Positions 50,286-59,838 of a stretch of 64,000 nucleotides of DNA are shown one piece after another. The position numbers and the translations under genes were made by a program. Each line of letters opens with the position of its first letter. Position 1 is the first letter of the stretch. The notes under the pieces were generated by a model, which saw nothing but the letters and a program-made list of their open reading frames with translations, had not been told where the DNA came from and ran no database searches. The DNA is from Tepidiforma thermophila (lineage in GTDB: Bacteria > Chloroflexota > Dehalococcoidia > Tepidiformales > Tepidiformaceae): NCBI RefSeq assembly GCF_002563855.1, contig NZ_PDJQ01000001.1, positions 930,001 to 994,000 on the forward strand, written 5' to 3'.

Positions 50286-50480
50286 CTCCCCGCTCCAACC
50301 TCCAAGCTCCAGGCTCCTGGCTCCAACCTCCAAGCTCCTCCCTGGGCGGGGTGTGGGTGCGGGCGGGGCTCCCTCCTCCCTCCTCCCTGGGCGCGGTGTG
50401 GGTGCGGGCGGGGCTCCCTCCTCCCTCGGGGCGGCACGACGGAGGTGTGCGCGGGGCTCCCTCCTCCCTCCTCCCTTCCC
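50286..50480 (+). repeat. CTCCNNN heptad element with GGCGGGG modules
   Basis: Seven heptads in phase (CTCCCCG, CTCCAAC, CTCCAAG, CTCCAGG, CTCCTGG, CTCCAAC, CTCCAAG; 50286-50334), a 3-nt slip, CTCCCTG and GGCGGGG (50345-50351). A unit TGGGCGGGGTGTGGGTGCGG is repeated 45 bp later with one change and again in diverged form at 50427, each ending GGGGCTCCCTCCTCCC. Fourth copy of the family seen at 1473, 3466 and 4008, some 46 kb away from the others. Confidence 0.82.
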
Positions 50481-50484
50481 CTGC

Positions 50485-50490
50485 TACCCT
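50485..50490 (+). promoter_or_regulatory. -10 box (TACCCT) for glyA
   Basis: TACCCT directly after the repeat element; leader of about 37 nt with GGGAG before ATG 50533. Confidence 0.4.
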
Positions 50491-50532
50491 TGCTGTACGA
50501 CACCCTGCACCACCCCACCACCGGGAGCCGCC

Positions 50533-51801
50533 ATGTCCATCCTCCACCGCGCCGATCCCGAAGTCGCCGCCATCATCGACGACGAGCGCACCCGCCAGAT
50601 CGAATCCCTCGAAATGATCGCGAGCGAGAACTACGCCTCCGCCGCCGTCCTCGAGGCCACCGGCTCCGTCTTCACCAACAAGTACGCCGAAGGCTACCCC
50701 GGGAAGCGCTACTACGCCGGCAACCAGCACAGCGACCGCCTCGAGCAGCTCGCCATCGACCGCGCAAAACAGCTCTTCGGCGCCGAGCACGCCAACGTCC
50801 AGCCCACCTCCGGCGCCGAGGCCAACATGGCCGCCTACCTCGCCTTCGCCAACCCCGGCGACACCATCATGGGCATGGAGCTCTCCCAGGGCGGCCACCT
50901 CACCCACGGCTCCCCCGTCAACTTCTCCGGCCGCCTCTACCGCTTCGTCCCCTACACCGTCGACCGCGAAACCGAAACCATCGACATGGCCGAGGTTCGC
51001 CGCCTCGCCCTCGAACACCGGCCCCGCATCATCGTCTCCGGCGCCACCGCCTACCCCCGCACCATCGACTTTGCCGCCTTCGCCGAAATCGCCCGCGAAG
51101 CCGGCGCCCTCCTCATGGCCGATATCTCCCACATCGCAGGCCTCGTCGCCGGCGGCGTCCACCCCAGCCCCGTCCCCTGCGCCGATATCGTGACCACCAC
51201 CACCCACAAGACCCTCCGCGGCCCCCGCGGCGCCCTCGCGCTCTGCAAGGCCGAGCACGCCGAAGCCCTCGACCGCGGCGTCTTCCCGGGCACCCAGGGC
51301 GGCCCCCACCTCCACTCCATCGCCGCCAAGGCGGTCGCCTTCGGCGAAGCCCTCCGGCCCGAGTTCAAAGCCTACGCCGCCCAGGTCGTCCGAAACGCCG
51401 CCGTCCTAGCCGAAGAACTCATGCGCGCCGGCATCCGCCTCGTCTCCGGCGGCACCGATAACCATCTCATCCTCGTCGACTGCAACTCCGTCGGCATCAG
51501 CGGCCTCAAAGCCCAAAACGCCCTCCAGGGCGCCGGCATCATCACCAACCGCAACACCATCCCCTACGACCAGCGCTCCGCCTACGTCACCAGCGGCCTC
51601 CGCCTCGGCACCCCGGCCCTCACCAGCCGCGGCATGAAAGAAGACGAAATGCGCCGCGTCGCCGCCTGGATCATCCGCGTCCTCAAAGACCCCGACGGCG
51701 AAGGCGTCCGCGACGCCGTCCGCGCCGAAGTCGCCGAGTTCGCCCGCGCATACCCCGTCCCCGGCATTACCGACGCCGAACCCGTCGCGGCTACCGCCTA
51801 G
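50533..51801 (+). CDS. glyA: serine hydroxymethyltransferase
   Basis: 422 residues. Interconverts serine and glycine with tetrahydrofolate. PLP lysine in [12 protein letters not shown] (near residue 228), PLP-aspartate in [10 protein letters not shown]-terminal [12 protein letters not shown] and [11 protein letters not shown]. The C-terminal [12 protein letters not shown] is standard. ATG chosen from the family start and the GGGAG upstream. Confidence 0.97.
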   Translation: MSILHRADPEVAAIIDDERTRQIESLEMIASENYASAAVLEATGSVFTNKYAEGYPGKRYYAGNQHSDRLEQLAIDRAKQLFGAEHANVQPTSGAEANMAAYLAFANPGDTIMGMELSQGGHLTHGSPVNFSGRLYRFVPYTVDRETETIDMAEVRRLALEHRPRIIVSGATAYPRTIDFAAFAEIAREAGALLMADISHIAGLVAGGVHPSPVPCADIVTTTTHKTLRGPRGALALCKAEHAEALDRGVFPGTQGGPHLHSIAAKAVAFGEALRPEFKAYAAQVVRNAAVLAEELMRAGIRLVSGGTDNHLILVDCNSVGISGLKAQNALQGAGIITNRNTIPYDQRSAYVTSGLRLGTPALTSRGMKEDEMRRVAAWIIRVLKDPDGEGVRDAVRAEVAEFARAYPVPGITDAEPVAATA

Positions 51802-51887
51802 CACGGCACGGTGTTACCCTCACACGTTGACCCGGGAGCCCGGTTCTTCCCCGCGAAGGACAATCCCATCGCCCGGGCAGAGGTTCC

Positions 51888-52373
51888 ATGAGGGAATACG
51901 AACTCACGGTCGTCTACGACCTCGCCCTGCAGGAGGCCGGCGGCCCCGATGCCTCCGTCGAGCGGCTCAAGCAAACCGTCGAATCGCGCGGCGCCAGGGT
52001 CCTCAAGATCGACCACTGGGGCCGCCGCCGGATGGCCTACCCCATCCGCCACGCCCTCGACGCCGACTACATCGTCAGCCGCATCGAAGCTGAGCCCTCC
52101 GACGTCAGCGCGATCGAAGCCGCCCTCCGCATCGACGAGCGCGTCTACCGCCACCTGATCGTCCGCGCCGACGAACTGCCCACGCCGCCGCAGCCGCGCG
52201 AACCGCGCGAAACTCGCAGCGAAGCCCCGGCGCCTGCCCCTGCCGCCGAACCCGCACCCGCTGCCGAAACCCCAGCCGAGCCCCCGGCCGCCGAAGCGTC
52301 GACTGATGACGCACCGGCCGCCGAAACTCCGGCCGAGGCCGACGCGCCCGCGGGCGAAGCGGCCCAGCCCTAG
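51888..52373 (+). CDS. rpsF: 30S ribosomal protein S6 with Ala/Pro/Glu tail
   Basis: 161 residues; the S6 fold fills the first 95 or so (MREYELTVVYD, RVLKIDHWGRRRMAYPIRHALDADYIV, RIDERVYRHLIVR). The last 65 residues are a low-complexity Ala/Pro/Glu tail that is longer than in most S6 proteins. Binds S18 in the small subunit; rpsR is two genes downstream in the classic rpsF-ssb-rpsR order. Confidence 0.96.
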   Translation: MREYELTVVYDLALQEAGGPDASVERLKQTVESRGARVLKIDHWGRRRMAYPIRHALDADYIVSRIEAEPSDVSAIEAALRIDERVYRHLIVRADELPTPPQPREPRETRSEAPAPAPAAEPAPAAETPAEPPAAEASTDDAPAAETPAEADAPAGEAAQP

Positions 52374-52388
52374 CGAAAGGTCCGTACC

Positions 52389-52859
52389 ATGGCGGGACTG
52401 AACAAAATCCTCCTCATCGGGAACGCCGGCCGCGATGCCGAGCTCCGCTACCTCGCCTCCGGCACGCCGCAGGCCCAGTTCAGCCTCGCCGTGAACAACC
52501 GCCGCAAAAACCAGCAGACCGGCGACTGGGAAGAGCAGACCGAGTGGTTCAACATCGTCGTCTGGGGCGATACCGCCGAGCGCATCTCCCAGTACATCAC
52601 CAAGGGCAAGCAGGTCTTCGTCGAAGGCCGCGTCCAGACCCGCACCTGGGAAGATGACCAGGGCCAGAAGCACTACCGCACCGAGGTCATCGCCCAGTCC
52701 ATCCAGCTCCTCGGCGGCCCCCGCGACCAGGCCGGCGACGAATGGAGCAACGGCGGGTCGTCCCGCAGCCGCGGCGCAGGCTTCGAGCCCGCCTACGACC
52801 GGCCCCGCGGCGGCGCAGCCCGCGAAGACATCGACGTGGACGACCTGCCGTTCGAATGA
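52389..52859 (+). CDS. ssb: single-stranded DNA-binding protein
   Basis: 156 residues. OB fold (LNKILLIGNAGRDAELRYLASGTPQAQFSLAV, TEWFNIVVWGDTAERISQYITKGKQVFVEGRVQTRTW), Gly/Ser/Arg linker and the acidic tip DVDDLPFE that recruits repair and replication partners. Between rpsF and rpsR; 15 nt after rpsF. Confidence 0.97.
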   Translation: MAGLNKILLIGNAGRDAELRYLASGTPQAQFSLAVNNRRKNQQTGDWEEQTEWFNIVVWGDTAERISQYITKGKQVFVEGRVQTRTWEDDQGQKHYRTEVIAQSIQLLGGPRDQAGDEWSNGGSSRSRGAGFEPAYDRPRGGAAREDIDVDDLPFE

Positions 52860-52959
52860 CCCATCCGCTGGCTGCGGCCAGCCCGCCCGCGGCCGGTCAG
52901 CCGCGAACACCCGGTCCCCGCAGCCGCGGAGACAACCCCATCGGGAAGGATGAACCGCT

Positions 52960-53283
52960 ATGACTTCTGAAGAACGCACCGCCAATCCCGCACCCGCCGA
53001 AGCCGAGCGCCCCGCCCGCCAGCAGCGCCCCCGCTACAGCAGCCGGCGCAAGGTCTGCCGCTTCTGCGTCGAAAAAATGGACGGCGTCGACTACAAGGAC
53101 ATCGCCCGCCTCCGCATGTACATCTCCGACCGCGGCAAAATCGAGCCCCGCCGCAAGACCGGCACCTGCCTCAAGCACCAGCGCCTCGTGGCCACCGCCA
53201 TCAAGCGCGCCCGGCACCTCGCCCTCCTGCCCTACACCCTCGAGCACATCCGCAAGACGGGCATCTTCCCCATCCGCGGGTAA
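52960..53283 (+). CDS. rpsR: 30S ribosomal protein S18
   Basis: 107 residues with a 25-residue N-terminal extension. Core: [64 protein letters not shown]. The CxxC...C cysteines are kept, suggesting the zinc-binding form. Partner of S6. A 100-bp gap separates it from ssb. Confidence 0.97.
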   Translation: MTSEERTANPAPAEAERPARQQRPRYSSRRKVCRFCVEKMDGVDYKDIARLRMYISDRGKIEPRRKTGTCLKHQRLVATAIKRARHLALLPYTLEHIRKTGIFPIRG

Positions 53284-53316
53284 GCCGACGGGCGAGCGCC
53301 GCTACCGGAGCACCAC

Positions 53317-54330
53317 ATGGCCCGACGCGAACGTACCACCGCACTCCCCCGCCCGCGACCCCGCGATGCCCGGCCCCAGGCCCGCGGCGGGCTCCTCCTC
53401 ACCAGCGAGGAAACCCTCCGCCTCGCCATCCTCGGCGGCGCCGCCCTCCTCCTCGTCATCGTCCTCGCCCTCATCGGCTGGCGCTGGTACGACCAAAACT
53501 TCCGCGTCCCCGAAAAAGTCATCCTCCAGGTCGGCGACGAGCGCTTCAAACTCAAGTACTACGCCGACCGCCTCTTCCCTTACGCCCAGTCCGTCGCCAG
53601 CTCCGGCATCAATCTCGGCCTCGCCGAGCAGCAGCTTCTCACCGAGCTCGAAAACGAAGCCATCGTCAACGCCATCGCCCGCGAACGCGGCATCACCGTC
53701 ACCCCCGACGATGTGACTAACGAGATCGCCAGCCAGCTCGGCGTGCCCGCCGGCGGCGCCGGCACCACCTTCGATACCCTCTACCGCCAGCGCCTCCAGT
53801 CGCTCACCATGACTGACGCCCACTACCGCCGCTGGGTCGAAGCGCAGGTCTACCGCCAAAAACTCAAGGACGCCATCCTCGCCGATATCGGCGACACCAC
53901 CGAGATGGTCACCCTCCGCACCATCATCACCACCACCGAAGACGAAGCCAAAGCCGCCCTCGCCCGTATCGAGGCCGGCGAAGACATGGGCACCGTCGCC
54001 CAGACTGCCTCCAAAGACCTCAACTCCCGCCAGAAAGACGGCATCATGGACCCCGAGCCCCCTGCCCTCCTCCCCGAGGCCGTCCGCACCGCCATCGAAG
54101 GCAAAGCGGCCGGCAGCGAGGTCATCGGCCCCGTCCGGCTCGCCAACGGCGACTGGTGGATCTTCCGCATCGAAAAACGCGACCCGAACGCCACACCCTC
54201 CGAAACCCAGAAGTCCCAGCTCGCTGACCTCCGCATCAACGAGCTGATCAAAGAAAAGCGCTCCGCCATCCCTATCCGGCGCAACGTCTCGAGCAGCGAT
54301 ATCAAGTGGGCAGAGGAGCATGCCGACTAA
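53317..54330 (+). CDS. membrane-anchored SurA-like peptidyl-prolyl isomerase/chaperone
   Basis: 337 residues. Arg/Pro-rich cytoplasmic start, one membrane helix (LAILGGAALLLVIVLALIGW, about 36-56), then an extracellular SurA-N-like chaperone region (LAEQQLLTELENEAIVNAIARERGI) and a parvulin-like domain (about 205-305: TIITTTEDEAKAALARIEAGEDMGTVAQ, VIGPVRLANGDWWIFRIEKR). Probably helps fold exported proteins. It overlaps hom by 11 nt. Confidence 0.75.
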   Translation: MARRERTTALPRPRPRDARPQARGGLLLTSEETLRLAILGGAALLLVIVLALIGWRWYDQNFRVPEKVILQVGDERFKLKYYADRLFPYAQSVASSGINLGLAEQQLLTELENEAIVNAIARERGITVTPDDVTNEIASQLGVPAGGAGTTFDTLYRQRLQSLTMTDAHYRRWVEAQVYRQKLKDAILADIGDTTEMVTLRTIITTTEDEAKAALARIEAGEDMGTVAQTASKDLNSRQKDGIMDPEPPALLPEAVRTAIEGKAAGSEVIGPVRLANGDWWIFRIEKRDPNATPSETQKSQLADLRINELIKEKRSAIPIRRNVSSSDIKWAEEHAD

Positions 54331-55672
54331 CGGGAACCGCCGCCAGATCGGCGTCGGCCTCATCGGCCTCGGGGTCGTCGGCTCCGGCGTCGCCCGCGCC
54401 CTCATCGAGCGCCGCGACTACTTCGCCCGCCAGGTCGGCGCCGAGCTTGTCGTCCGCCGCGCCGCCGTCCGCAACCTCCAAAAGCCCCGCGCCGTCGAAC
54501 TCCCGCCCGGCACCATCACCGACGACGTCGACGCCGTCCTCGCTGACCCCGCCATCGACATCATCGTCGAAGTCATCGGCGGCGAAGAGCCCGCCGGCAC
54601 CTACATCCGCCGGGCGCTCGAGGCGGGCAAACACGTCGTCACCGCCAACAAAGAGCTCATGGCCAAAGTCGGCCCCGAACTCCTGGCCGATGCCCACCGC
54701 CGCGGCCTCGACATCATGTTCGAAGCCAGCGTCGGCGGCGGAATCCCCCTCATCGCGCCCCTCCGGCGCGACCTCCTCGCCAACAAAATCAGCTCCATCC
54801 GCGCCATCATCAACGGCACCACCAACTACATCCTCACCAGCATGGCGAACCACGCCGCCGTCGCCGAAGCCCTCCATCGCCAGGGCCTCGAGCCCCCGCC
54901 CGGCGGCTACGAAGAAGCCCTCCGCGCCGCCCAGGAGCTCGGCTACGCCGAACCCGACCCCACCAACGACGTCGAAGGCTACGACGCCGCCTACAAGCTC
55001 GCCATCATGGCCACCCTCGGCTTCCGCACCCGCGTCCACCCCAGTCAGGTCCACACCGAGGGCATCACCAGGCTCTCCGCCAAGGACTTCGAAGCCGCCC
55101 GCGAACTCGGCTACGCCATCAAGCTCCTCGCCATCGCCGAGCGCACCCCAGAGGGCATCATCGCCCGCGTCGCACCAGCCTTCATCCCCCTCTCCGAGCC
55201 CCTCGCCCGCGTCGATGGCGTCTACAACGCCGTCCAAATCCACGGAGACCTCACCGGCACCGTCCTCTTCCAGGGCCGCGGCGCCGGCTCCGAACCCACC
55301 TCCTCCGCCGTCGTCGCCGACCTGCTCGACCTCGCCCACGCCATCGTTCTCGGCACCCGCGAACGGAAATACTGGGGCCCCGAGGGCGATGTCCCCGTCC
55401 TCGGCCTCGAGCACCTCGAAACCCGCTACTATCTCCGCGTGAAAGTCACCGACCGCCCCGGCGTTCTTGCACAGATCGCCCGCACCCTCGGCGACCACGA
55501 GGTCAGCATCGCCGCGGTCAACCAGAAAGAGACCGACACCCACGCCCAGACCGCCGACCTCGTCATCATGACCCACCGCGCCCGCGAAGGCGCCGTCCAG
55601 GCCGCCCTCCGCGAAATGGCAACCCTCCCCGTCGTCGTCCAGGTGTCTGCCTTCCTTCGCGTGGAGGGCTGA
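54320..55672 (+). CDS. hom: homoserine dehydrogenase
   Basis: 450 residues. NAD(P)-binding GLIGLGVVGSGVA, then AGKHVVTANKELMAKVG, INGTTNYILTSM, and GYAEPDPTNDVEGYDAAYKLAIMA with the catalytic Lys/Asp. A C-terminal ACT domain (YYLRVKVTDRPGVLAQIARTLGDHEVSI) supports threonine feedback. Common step to threonine and methionine. Forms an operon with the next two genes. Confidence 0.96.
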   Translation: MPTNGNRRQIGVGLIGLGVVGSGVARALIERRDYFARQVGAELVVRRAAVRNLQKPRAVELPPGTITDDVDAVLADPAIDIIVEVIGGEEPAGTYIRRALEAGKHVVTANKELMAKVGPELLADAHRRGLDIMFEASVGGGIPLIAPLRRDLLANKISSIRAIINGTTNYILTSMANHAAVAEALHRQGLEPPPGGYEEALRAAQELGYAEPDPTNDVEGYDAAYKLAIMATLGFRTRVHPSQVHTEGITRLSAKDFEAARELGYAIKLLAIAERTPEGIIARVAPAFIPLSEPLARVDGVYNAVQIHGDLTGTVLFQGRGAGSEPTSSAVVADLLDLAHAIVLGTRERKYWGPEGDVPVLGLEHLETRYYLRVKVTDRPGVLAQIARTLGDHEVSIAAVNQKETDTHAQTADLVIMTHRAREGAVQAALREMATLPVVVQVSAFLRVEG

Positions 55673-55673
55673 C

Positions 55674-56681
55674 ATGCCCGGCGAACCCCAGGCCCAGGCC
55701 ATCACCGAACTCCTCACCTGGCTCGAGAGCCAGCTCCGCGCCGCCCGCGAAGAGCAGGCCCGCACCGTCGCCCACCTCGACCAGCTCCGCCGCCAGGTTC
55801 ACGACCTCTCCGACCAGCTCGATGCCGCCGAGCGCGCCATCCGCGACATGGAGCCCCGCTTCCTCCCCTTCCGCGGCCTCCCCGAAAAGCTCAACGCCAT
55901 CGACCAGGCCATGGAAGACCTCCGCCAGGCGGTCAGCTCGGTCCGCGCTGAAACCGATAACCAGCTCCGCCTCCTCCGCGCCGAATCCGAGTACGACCGC
56001 CAGGAGCGCAGCGACGTCATCCGCCGGGTCGACTCAGCCGCCCACCAGCTCGGCCTCGTCCTCGCCGACGTCGCCCAGGTCCAGCAGCAAACCTCCCAGG
56101 TCGCCCAGCAGCTCCAGGCCCTCCTCGAACGCCAGCGCGACGTCGAACACCAGGTCCAGCAGTTCGGCCTCCGCCTCGAACGCACCATCGAAGTCAACCG
56201 AGACCTCGAAGAACGCGTCAAACAGGTGGTTCTCGGCGACCTCGATGAGCGGTTCGACGTCGTCTTCGAACGCCTCAGGGTCGTCGGCGAAATGGTCCGC
56301 CGCAACGAGGAGCTCATCTCCACCGTCGCCAGCGAACGCGATAACCGCCAGGAGCTCATCGACGAAATCGCCCTCTGGCGCGAAGAACACCACCGCATCG
56401 ACAATCGCCTCAACCAGCTCGAAGCGCTCACCGACCGCCTCGTCGGCACCATCGACAAACTCCAGGGCGAAATCACCCTCCTCGAAGGCCGCCACTCCGG
56501 CCTCGGTGAACGCGTCGCCACCATGCGCCGCGACATCGCAGAGGTCGTCGACCATGTCCGCGAAGAGTTCGCCAGGTTCAACGCCATGTACGAAAAGCAG
56601 CGCCGCAAGCAGATCCAGGTGCTCGAACAGGAGCTCCGGGAGATGAAATTCCACGCCTTCCGCCCCCCGGAGGAACCGTGA
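55674..56681 (+). CDS. long coiled-coil protein between hom and thrC
   Basis: 335 residues, almost wholly predicted coiled coil (heptads of L, V, I with many E, R, Q), no signal or membrane segment. A conserved-looking non-coil patch [18 protein letters not shown] lies near residue 55. I do not recognise a family. It starts 1 nt after hom and its stop overlaps thrC (GTGA), so it is firmly inside the threonine operon; why a structural protein sits there is unclear. Confidence 0.7.
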   Translation: MPGEPQAQAITELLTWLESQLRAAREEQARTVAHLDQLRRQVHDLSDQLDAAERAIRDMEPRFLPFRGLPEKLNAIDQAMEDLRQAVSSVRAETDNQLRLLRAESEYDRQERSDVIRRVDSAAHQLGLVLADVAQVQQQTSQVAQQLQALLERQRDVEHQVQQFGLRLERTIEVNRDLEERVKQVVLGDLDERFDVVFERLRVVGEMVRRNEELISTVASERDNRQELIDEIALWREEHHRIDNRLNQLEALTDRLVGTIDKLQGEITLLEGRHSGLGERVATMRRDIAEVVDHVREEFARFNAMYEKQRRKQIQVLEQELREMKFHAFRPPEEP

Positions 56682-57745
56682 CCGCAGCCACCATCCGCCC
56701 CCGCGGCGTCCTCTACCGCTGGGCCGACGTCCTGCCCCTTACCGACCGCACCCCCCGCATCACCCTCGGCGAGGGCGAAACGCCCCTTGTCCGCGCAGCC
56801 AGCCTCGCCCCCGAGTGCGGCCTCGATGAGCTCTGGTTCAAGCTCGAAGCCTGCAACCCCACCGGCTCCTTCAAAGACCGCGGCATGGTCGTCGCCGTCG
56901 CCAAAGCCCTCGAAGCCGGCGCCCGCGCCATCATGTGCGCCTCCACCGGCAACACCAGCGCCAGCGCAGCCGCCTACGCCGCCCGCTGCGGCATCGAGTG
57001 CTACGTCCTCGTCCCCGGCGGCAAAGTCGCAGCCGGCAAAATGGCCCAGGCCGTCGCCTACGGCGCCCGCATCATCGAAATCGACGGCAACTTCGATGAC
57101 GCCCTCCGCGCCGCCCGCGAACTCACCGCACGCCACCCCATCGCCCTCGTCAACTCCGTCAACCCCCACCGCATCGAAGGCCAGAAAACCGCCGCCTACG
57201 AAATCTGCGACGCCCTCGGCGATGCCCCCGACCTCCTCGCCATCCCCGTCGGCAACGCCGGCAACATCACCGCCTACTGGAAGGGCTTCCGCGAGTGCGC
57301 CGAGCGCGGCCTCGCCGCCCGCCACCCCCGCATGTGCGGCTTCCAGGCCGCCGGCGCCGCCCCGCTCGTATCCGGCCAGCCCGTGCCCAACCCCCAGACG
57401 ATCGCCACCGCCATCCGCATCGGCAACCCGGCCAGCTGGAACACCGCCATCGCCGCTCGCGACGAATCCGAGGGCCTCATCGAAGCCGTCACCGACGACG
57501 ACATCCTCGAAGCCTACCGCCTCCTCGCCCGCCGCGAAGGGCTCTTCGTCGAACCCGCCAGCGCCGCCTCCGTCGCCGGCCTCCTCAAGCTCGGGCGCAG
57601 CGGCCGCACCCGCGGCGGCCGGGCCGTCGCCATTCTCACCGGCCACGGCCTGAAAGACCCCGATACCGCCATCTCGCACGGCACGCCCGACGTTACCCGG
57701 GCTCCCGCCACCATCGAGGGCATCGAAGCCGCGCTCGGCTGGTAG
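56678..57745 (+). CDS. thrC: threonine synthase
   Basis: 355 residues, PLP-dependent. PLP lysine in [11 protein letters not shown] (near residue 62), phosphate-binding [14 protein letters not shown], and [19 protein letters not shown]. Converts phosphohomoserine to threonine. GTG start overlaps the coiled-coil gene. No thrB (homoserine kinase) is in the operon, so it must be elsewhere. Converges with ppk2 (4 bp between stops). Confidence 0.96.
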   Translation: MTAATIRPRGVLYRWADVLPLTDRTPRITLGEGETPLVRAASLAPECGLDELWFKLEACNPTGSFKDRGMVVAVAKALEAGARAIMCASTGNTSASAAAYAARCGIECYVLVPGGKVAAGKMAQAVAYGARIIEIDGNFDDALRAARELTARHPIALVNSVNPHRIEGQKTAAYEICDALGDAPDLLAIPVGNAGNITAYWKGFRECAERGLAARHPRMCGFQAAGAAPLVSGQPVPNPQTIATAIRIGNPASWNTAIAARDESEGLIEAVTDDDILEAYRLLARREGLFVEPASAASVAGLLKLGRSGRTRGGRAVAILTGHGLKDPDTAISHGTPDVTRAPATIEGIEAALGW

Positions 57746-57749
57746 CCCC

Positions 57750-58562
57750 CTAATCCACCTTCAGGCCCAGCACCGCCGGGTCCGCCGGCGGATACCGCAG
57801 CCCGAGCGACGCCAGCTTCTCCACGAGCGTCCGCGCCACCACCACATCCCGGTACCACTTCCGGTCCGCCGGCACCACATGCCACGGCGCGTGCTTCGTA
57901 TTGCACCGCTCCAGCATGTCCTCGAACGCCTCCAGGTACTCGTCCCACAGCTTCCGCTCCTCCAGGTCGCCGAGCCGGAACTTCCACTGCTTCTTCGGGT
58001 TGTCAATCCGCTCCTGCAGCCGCTCCCGCTGCTCCTCCTTCGAAATCGCCAGGAAGAACTTCATCACTACCGTCCCGTTCCGAAGCAGGTACTCCTCCAG
58101 CCGGTTGATGTCCTCGTACCGCTGCTCCCAGGTCGCCTTCGGGACGATCCCCTTCACCCGCTCCACCAGCACCGCCTCGTAGTACGACCGGTTGAAAATC
58201 GTGATGTGCCCGCGCTCCGGCATCACTCTGTGGTAACGCCAGAGGTAGTCGTGCGCCAGCTCCTCCGGCGTCGGCGCCTTGAAGCTCACCACCGAACAGC
58301 CGATCGGCCCCACCTGCTCGAAGACCGAATTGATCGTCCCGTCCTTCCCTGCCGCATCAATCCCCTGGAGCACCACCAGCAGCGCATACCGCGCATCCGC
58401 ATACAGCATGTTCTGCAGTTCGTTCAGCCGCAGCCGCAGCCCAACGAGCTCCGCCTCCGCCTCCTCCCGGCTCATCCCGTTCGTTGCTGCCGGGTCGAAC
58501 TTCCGCAGGTCGACCCTTGTATGCGGCGGATACACGATTGGCTGGCGGGTTCCGTTGCTCAT
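57750..58562 (-). CDS. ppk2: polyphosphate kinase 2 family protein
   Basis: 270 residues, single-domain PPK2. Walker A QGIDAAGKDG, Walker B region IFNRSYYEAVLVERV, lid KWYRDVVVARTLVEKL. Transfers phosphate between polyphosphate and nucleotides (class I: ADP/GDP from NDP or AMP). ATG 58562 is 6 nt after GATAAT on the minus strand. Confidence 0.92.
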   Translation of the reverse strand: MSNGTRQPIVYPPHTRVDLRKFDPAATNGMSREEAEAELVGLRLRLNELQNMLYADARYALLVVLQGIDAAGKDGTINSVFEQVGPIGCSVVSFKAPTPEELAHDYLWRYHRVMPERGHITIFNRSYYEAVLVERVKGIVPKATWEQRYEDINRLEEYLLRNGTVVMKFFLAISKEEQRERLQERIDNPKKQWKFRLGDLEERKLWDEYLEAFEDMLERCNTKHAPWHVVPADRKWYRDVVVARTLVEKLASLGLRYPPADPAVLGLKVD

Positions 58563-58568
58563 CCGGCC

Positions 58569-58574
58569 ATTATC
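58569..58574 (-). promoter_or_regulatory. leaderless -10 box (GATAAT) for ppk2
   Basis: Minus-strand GATAAT, 6 nt, ATG 58562; one base from the TATAAT consensus. Confidence 0.6.
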
Positions 58575-58669
58575 CGCCCCGCATCGCCCCCGGGCACGCC
58601 CTGCAGCGCCACCTTGCTCGCAGCCCGCCTCCTGCGGTCTACTGAGCCGGCAACCATACTCCACCCGCG

Positions 58670-58675
58670 GATACA
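58670..58675 (+). promoter_or_regulatory. possible leaderless -10 (GATACA) for the split-barrel gene
   Basis: GATACA, 7 nt, ATG 58683; weak match. Confidence 0.3.
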
Positions 58676-58682
58676 CGCCCCT

Positions 58683-59147
58683 ATGCCAAGCCGACGCGCC
58701 GAAATCGCCCTCACCCCCGAAGAGCAGCAGCAGTTCCTCCAGGAAGGCTGGACCCTCCAGGTCGCCTCCATCGGGCCGAAGGGCTACCCCCACCTCGTCG
58801 CCATGTGGTACGTCGTCATTGACGGCCTCATCCACTTCACCACCTTCGCCAAGAGCCAGAAGGTCCTCAACCTCCGCCGCAATCCCAAAATCACCGTCAT
58901 GCTCGAATCCGGGAAGCTCTATCACGAGCTCAAGGGCCTCGTCATCGAAGGCGACGCCGAGATCATCGAGGACACCCCCTTCACCGCCCGCGTCATGGCC
59001 CTCGTCGGCGAAAAGTACAACGGCATCCCCGCGCCCATGGACACCCCCGAGGCCGCCCTCAAGGTCGCCTCCAAGCGCGTGACCGTGCGCGTCCGCCCCG
59101 TCGATACCTACTCCTGGGACCACGCGAAGCTCGGCGGCCGCTACTGA
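58683..59147 (+). CDS. pyridoxamine 5'-phosphate oxidase-like (PPOX class) protein
   Basis: 154 residues, split barrel: GWTLQVASIGPKGYPHLVAMWYVVIDGLIHFTTFAKSQKVLNLRRNPKITVMLESG then a variable C-terminal part. Cofactor could be F420 or FMN. Lone gene between ppk2 and the response regulator. Start taken at MPSRRAEIALTP, the last ATG before the fold. Confidence 0.78.
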   Translation: MPSRRAEIALTPEEQQQFLQEGWTLQVASIGPKGYPHLVAMWYVVIDGLIHFTTFAKSQKVLNLRRNPKITVMLESGKLYHELKGLVIEGDAEIIEDTPFTARVMALVGEKYNGIPAPMDTPEAALKVASKRVTVRVRPVDTYSWDHAKLGGRY

Positions 59148-59163
59148 CCCTCCCGGCCGCCCC

Positions 59164-59838
59164 CTACCCCTGCGGTTTCCGCGCCGCCCGCCTGATCGCG
59201 AACCCCGCCGCCTCCACCCGCCGCGTCATCCCCAGCTTGCTCAGGATGTCGCTCACGTGGTGCTTCACCGTCTTCTCCGAGAGATAGAGCTGCTCGCCGA
59301 TCTCCCGGTTCGTCAGCCCCTCCGCAATCAGGTCGAGGATCTTCAGCTCCCGCTCCGTGAGCTGCGCCGCCAGCCGGTCCTCCTCGGTGACGATGTTCCC
59401 CCGGCGGATCTGCTCGATCACCGCCGCCGAGCTCGCCGGGTCCAGCGTCTTCCCGCCCCGGCCGACAATCCGCATCGCCGCGATCAGGTCGTCGGTCTTC
59501 ACGTCCTTCAGCATGAACCCGCTCGCCCCCGCCACAATCGCCTGCATCACCGCCTCCTCGTCGCTGTAGGAGGTCAGCATCAGCACGTTCGCACCCGGCA
59601 CCGCCGACCGGATCTCCCGGCACGCCTCAATGCCGTTCAGCTTCGGCATCCGCACATCCAGGACAACCAGGTCCGGGTTCGTCCGCTTCGCCTCCCGCAC
59701 CGCTTCCTGCCCGTCGCGCGCCTCGGCCACCACCGTGAACTCCGGGTGCCCCCGCAGCGCCGCCTTCAGCCCCTGCCGCACGAGGTCGTGGTCGTCCGCA
59801 AGCAGGACATGGATGGTGCCGTCTGCGCTCGCCGTCAT
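59164..59838 (-). CDS. NarL/FixJ-family response regulator
   Basis: 224 residues. Receiver with D15-D16, phospho-site D61 (LVVLDVRMP), then a LuxR-type HTH (LTERELKILDLIAEGLTNREIGEQLYLSEKTVKHHVSDILSKLGM). Output: DNA binding. Its ATG overlaps the stop of the GAF kinase (ATGA), so it is the cognate regulator. Targets are unknown. Confidence 0.93.
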   Translation of the reverse strand: MTASADGTIHVLLADDHDLVRQGLKAALRGHPEFTVVAEARDGQEAVREAKRTNPDLVVLDVRMPKLNGIEACREIRSAVPGANVLMLTSYSDEEAVMQAIVAGASGFMLKDVKTDDLIAAMRIVGRGGKTLDPASSAAVIEQIRRGNIVTEEDRLAAQLTERELKILDLIAEGLTNREIGEQLYLSEKTVKHHVSDILSKLGMTRRVEAAGFAIRRAARKPQG

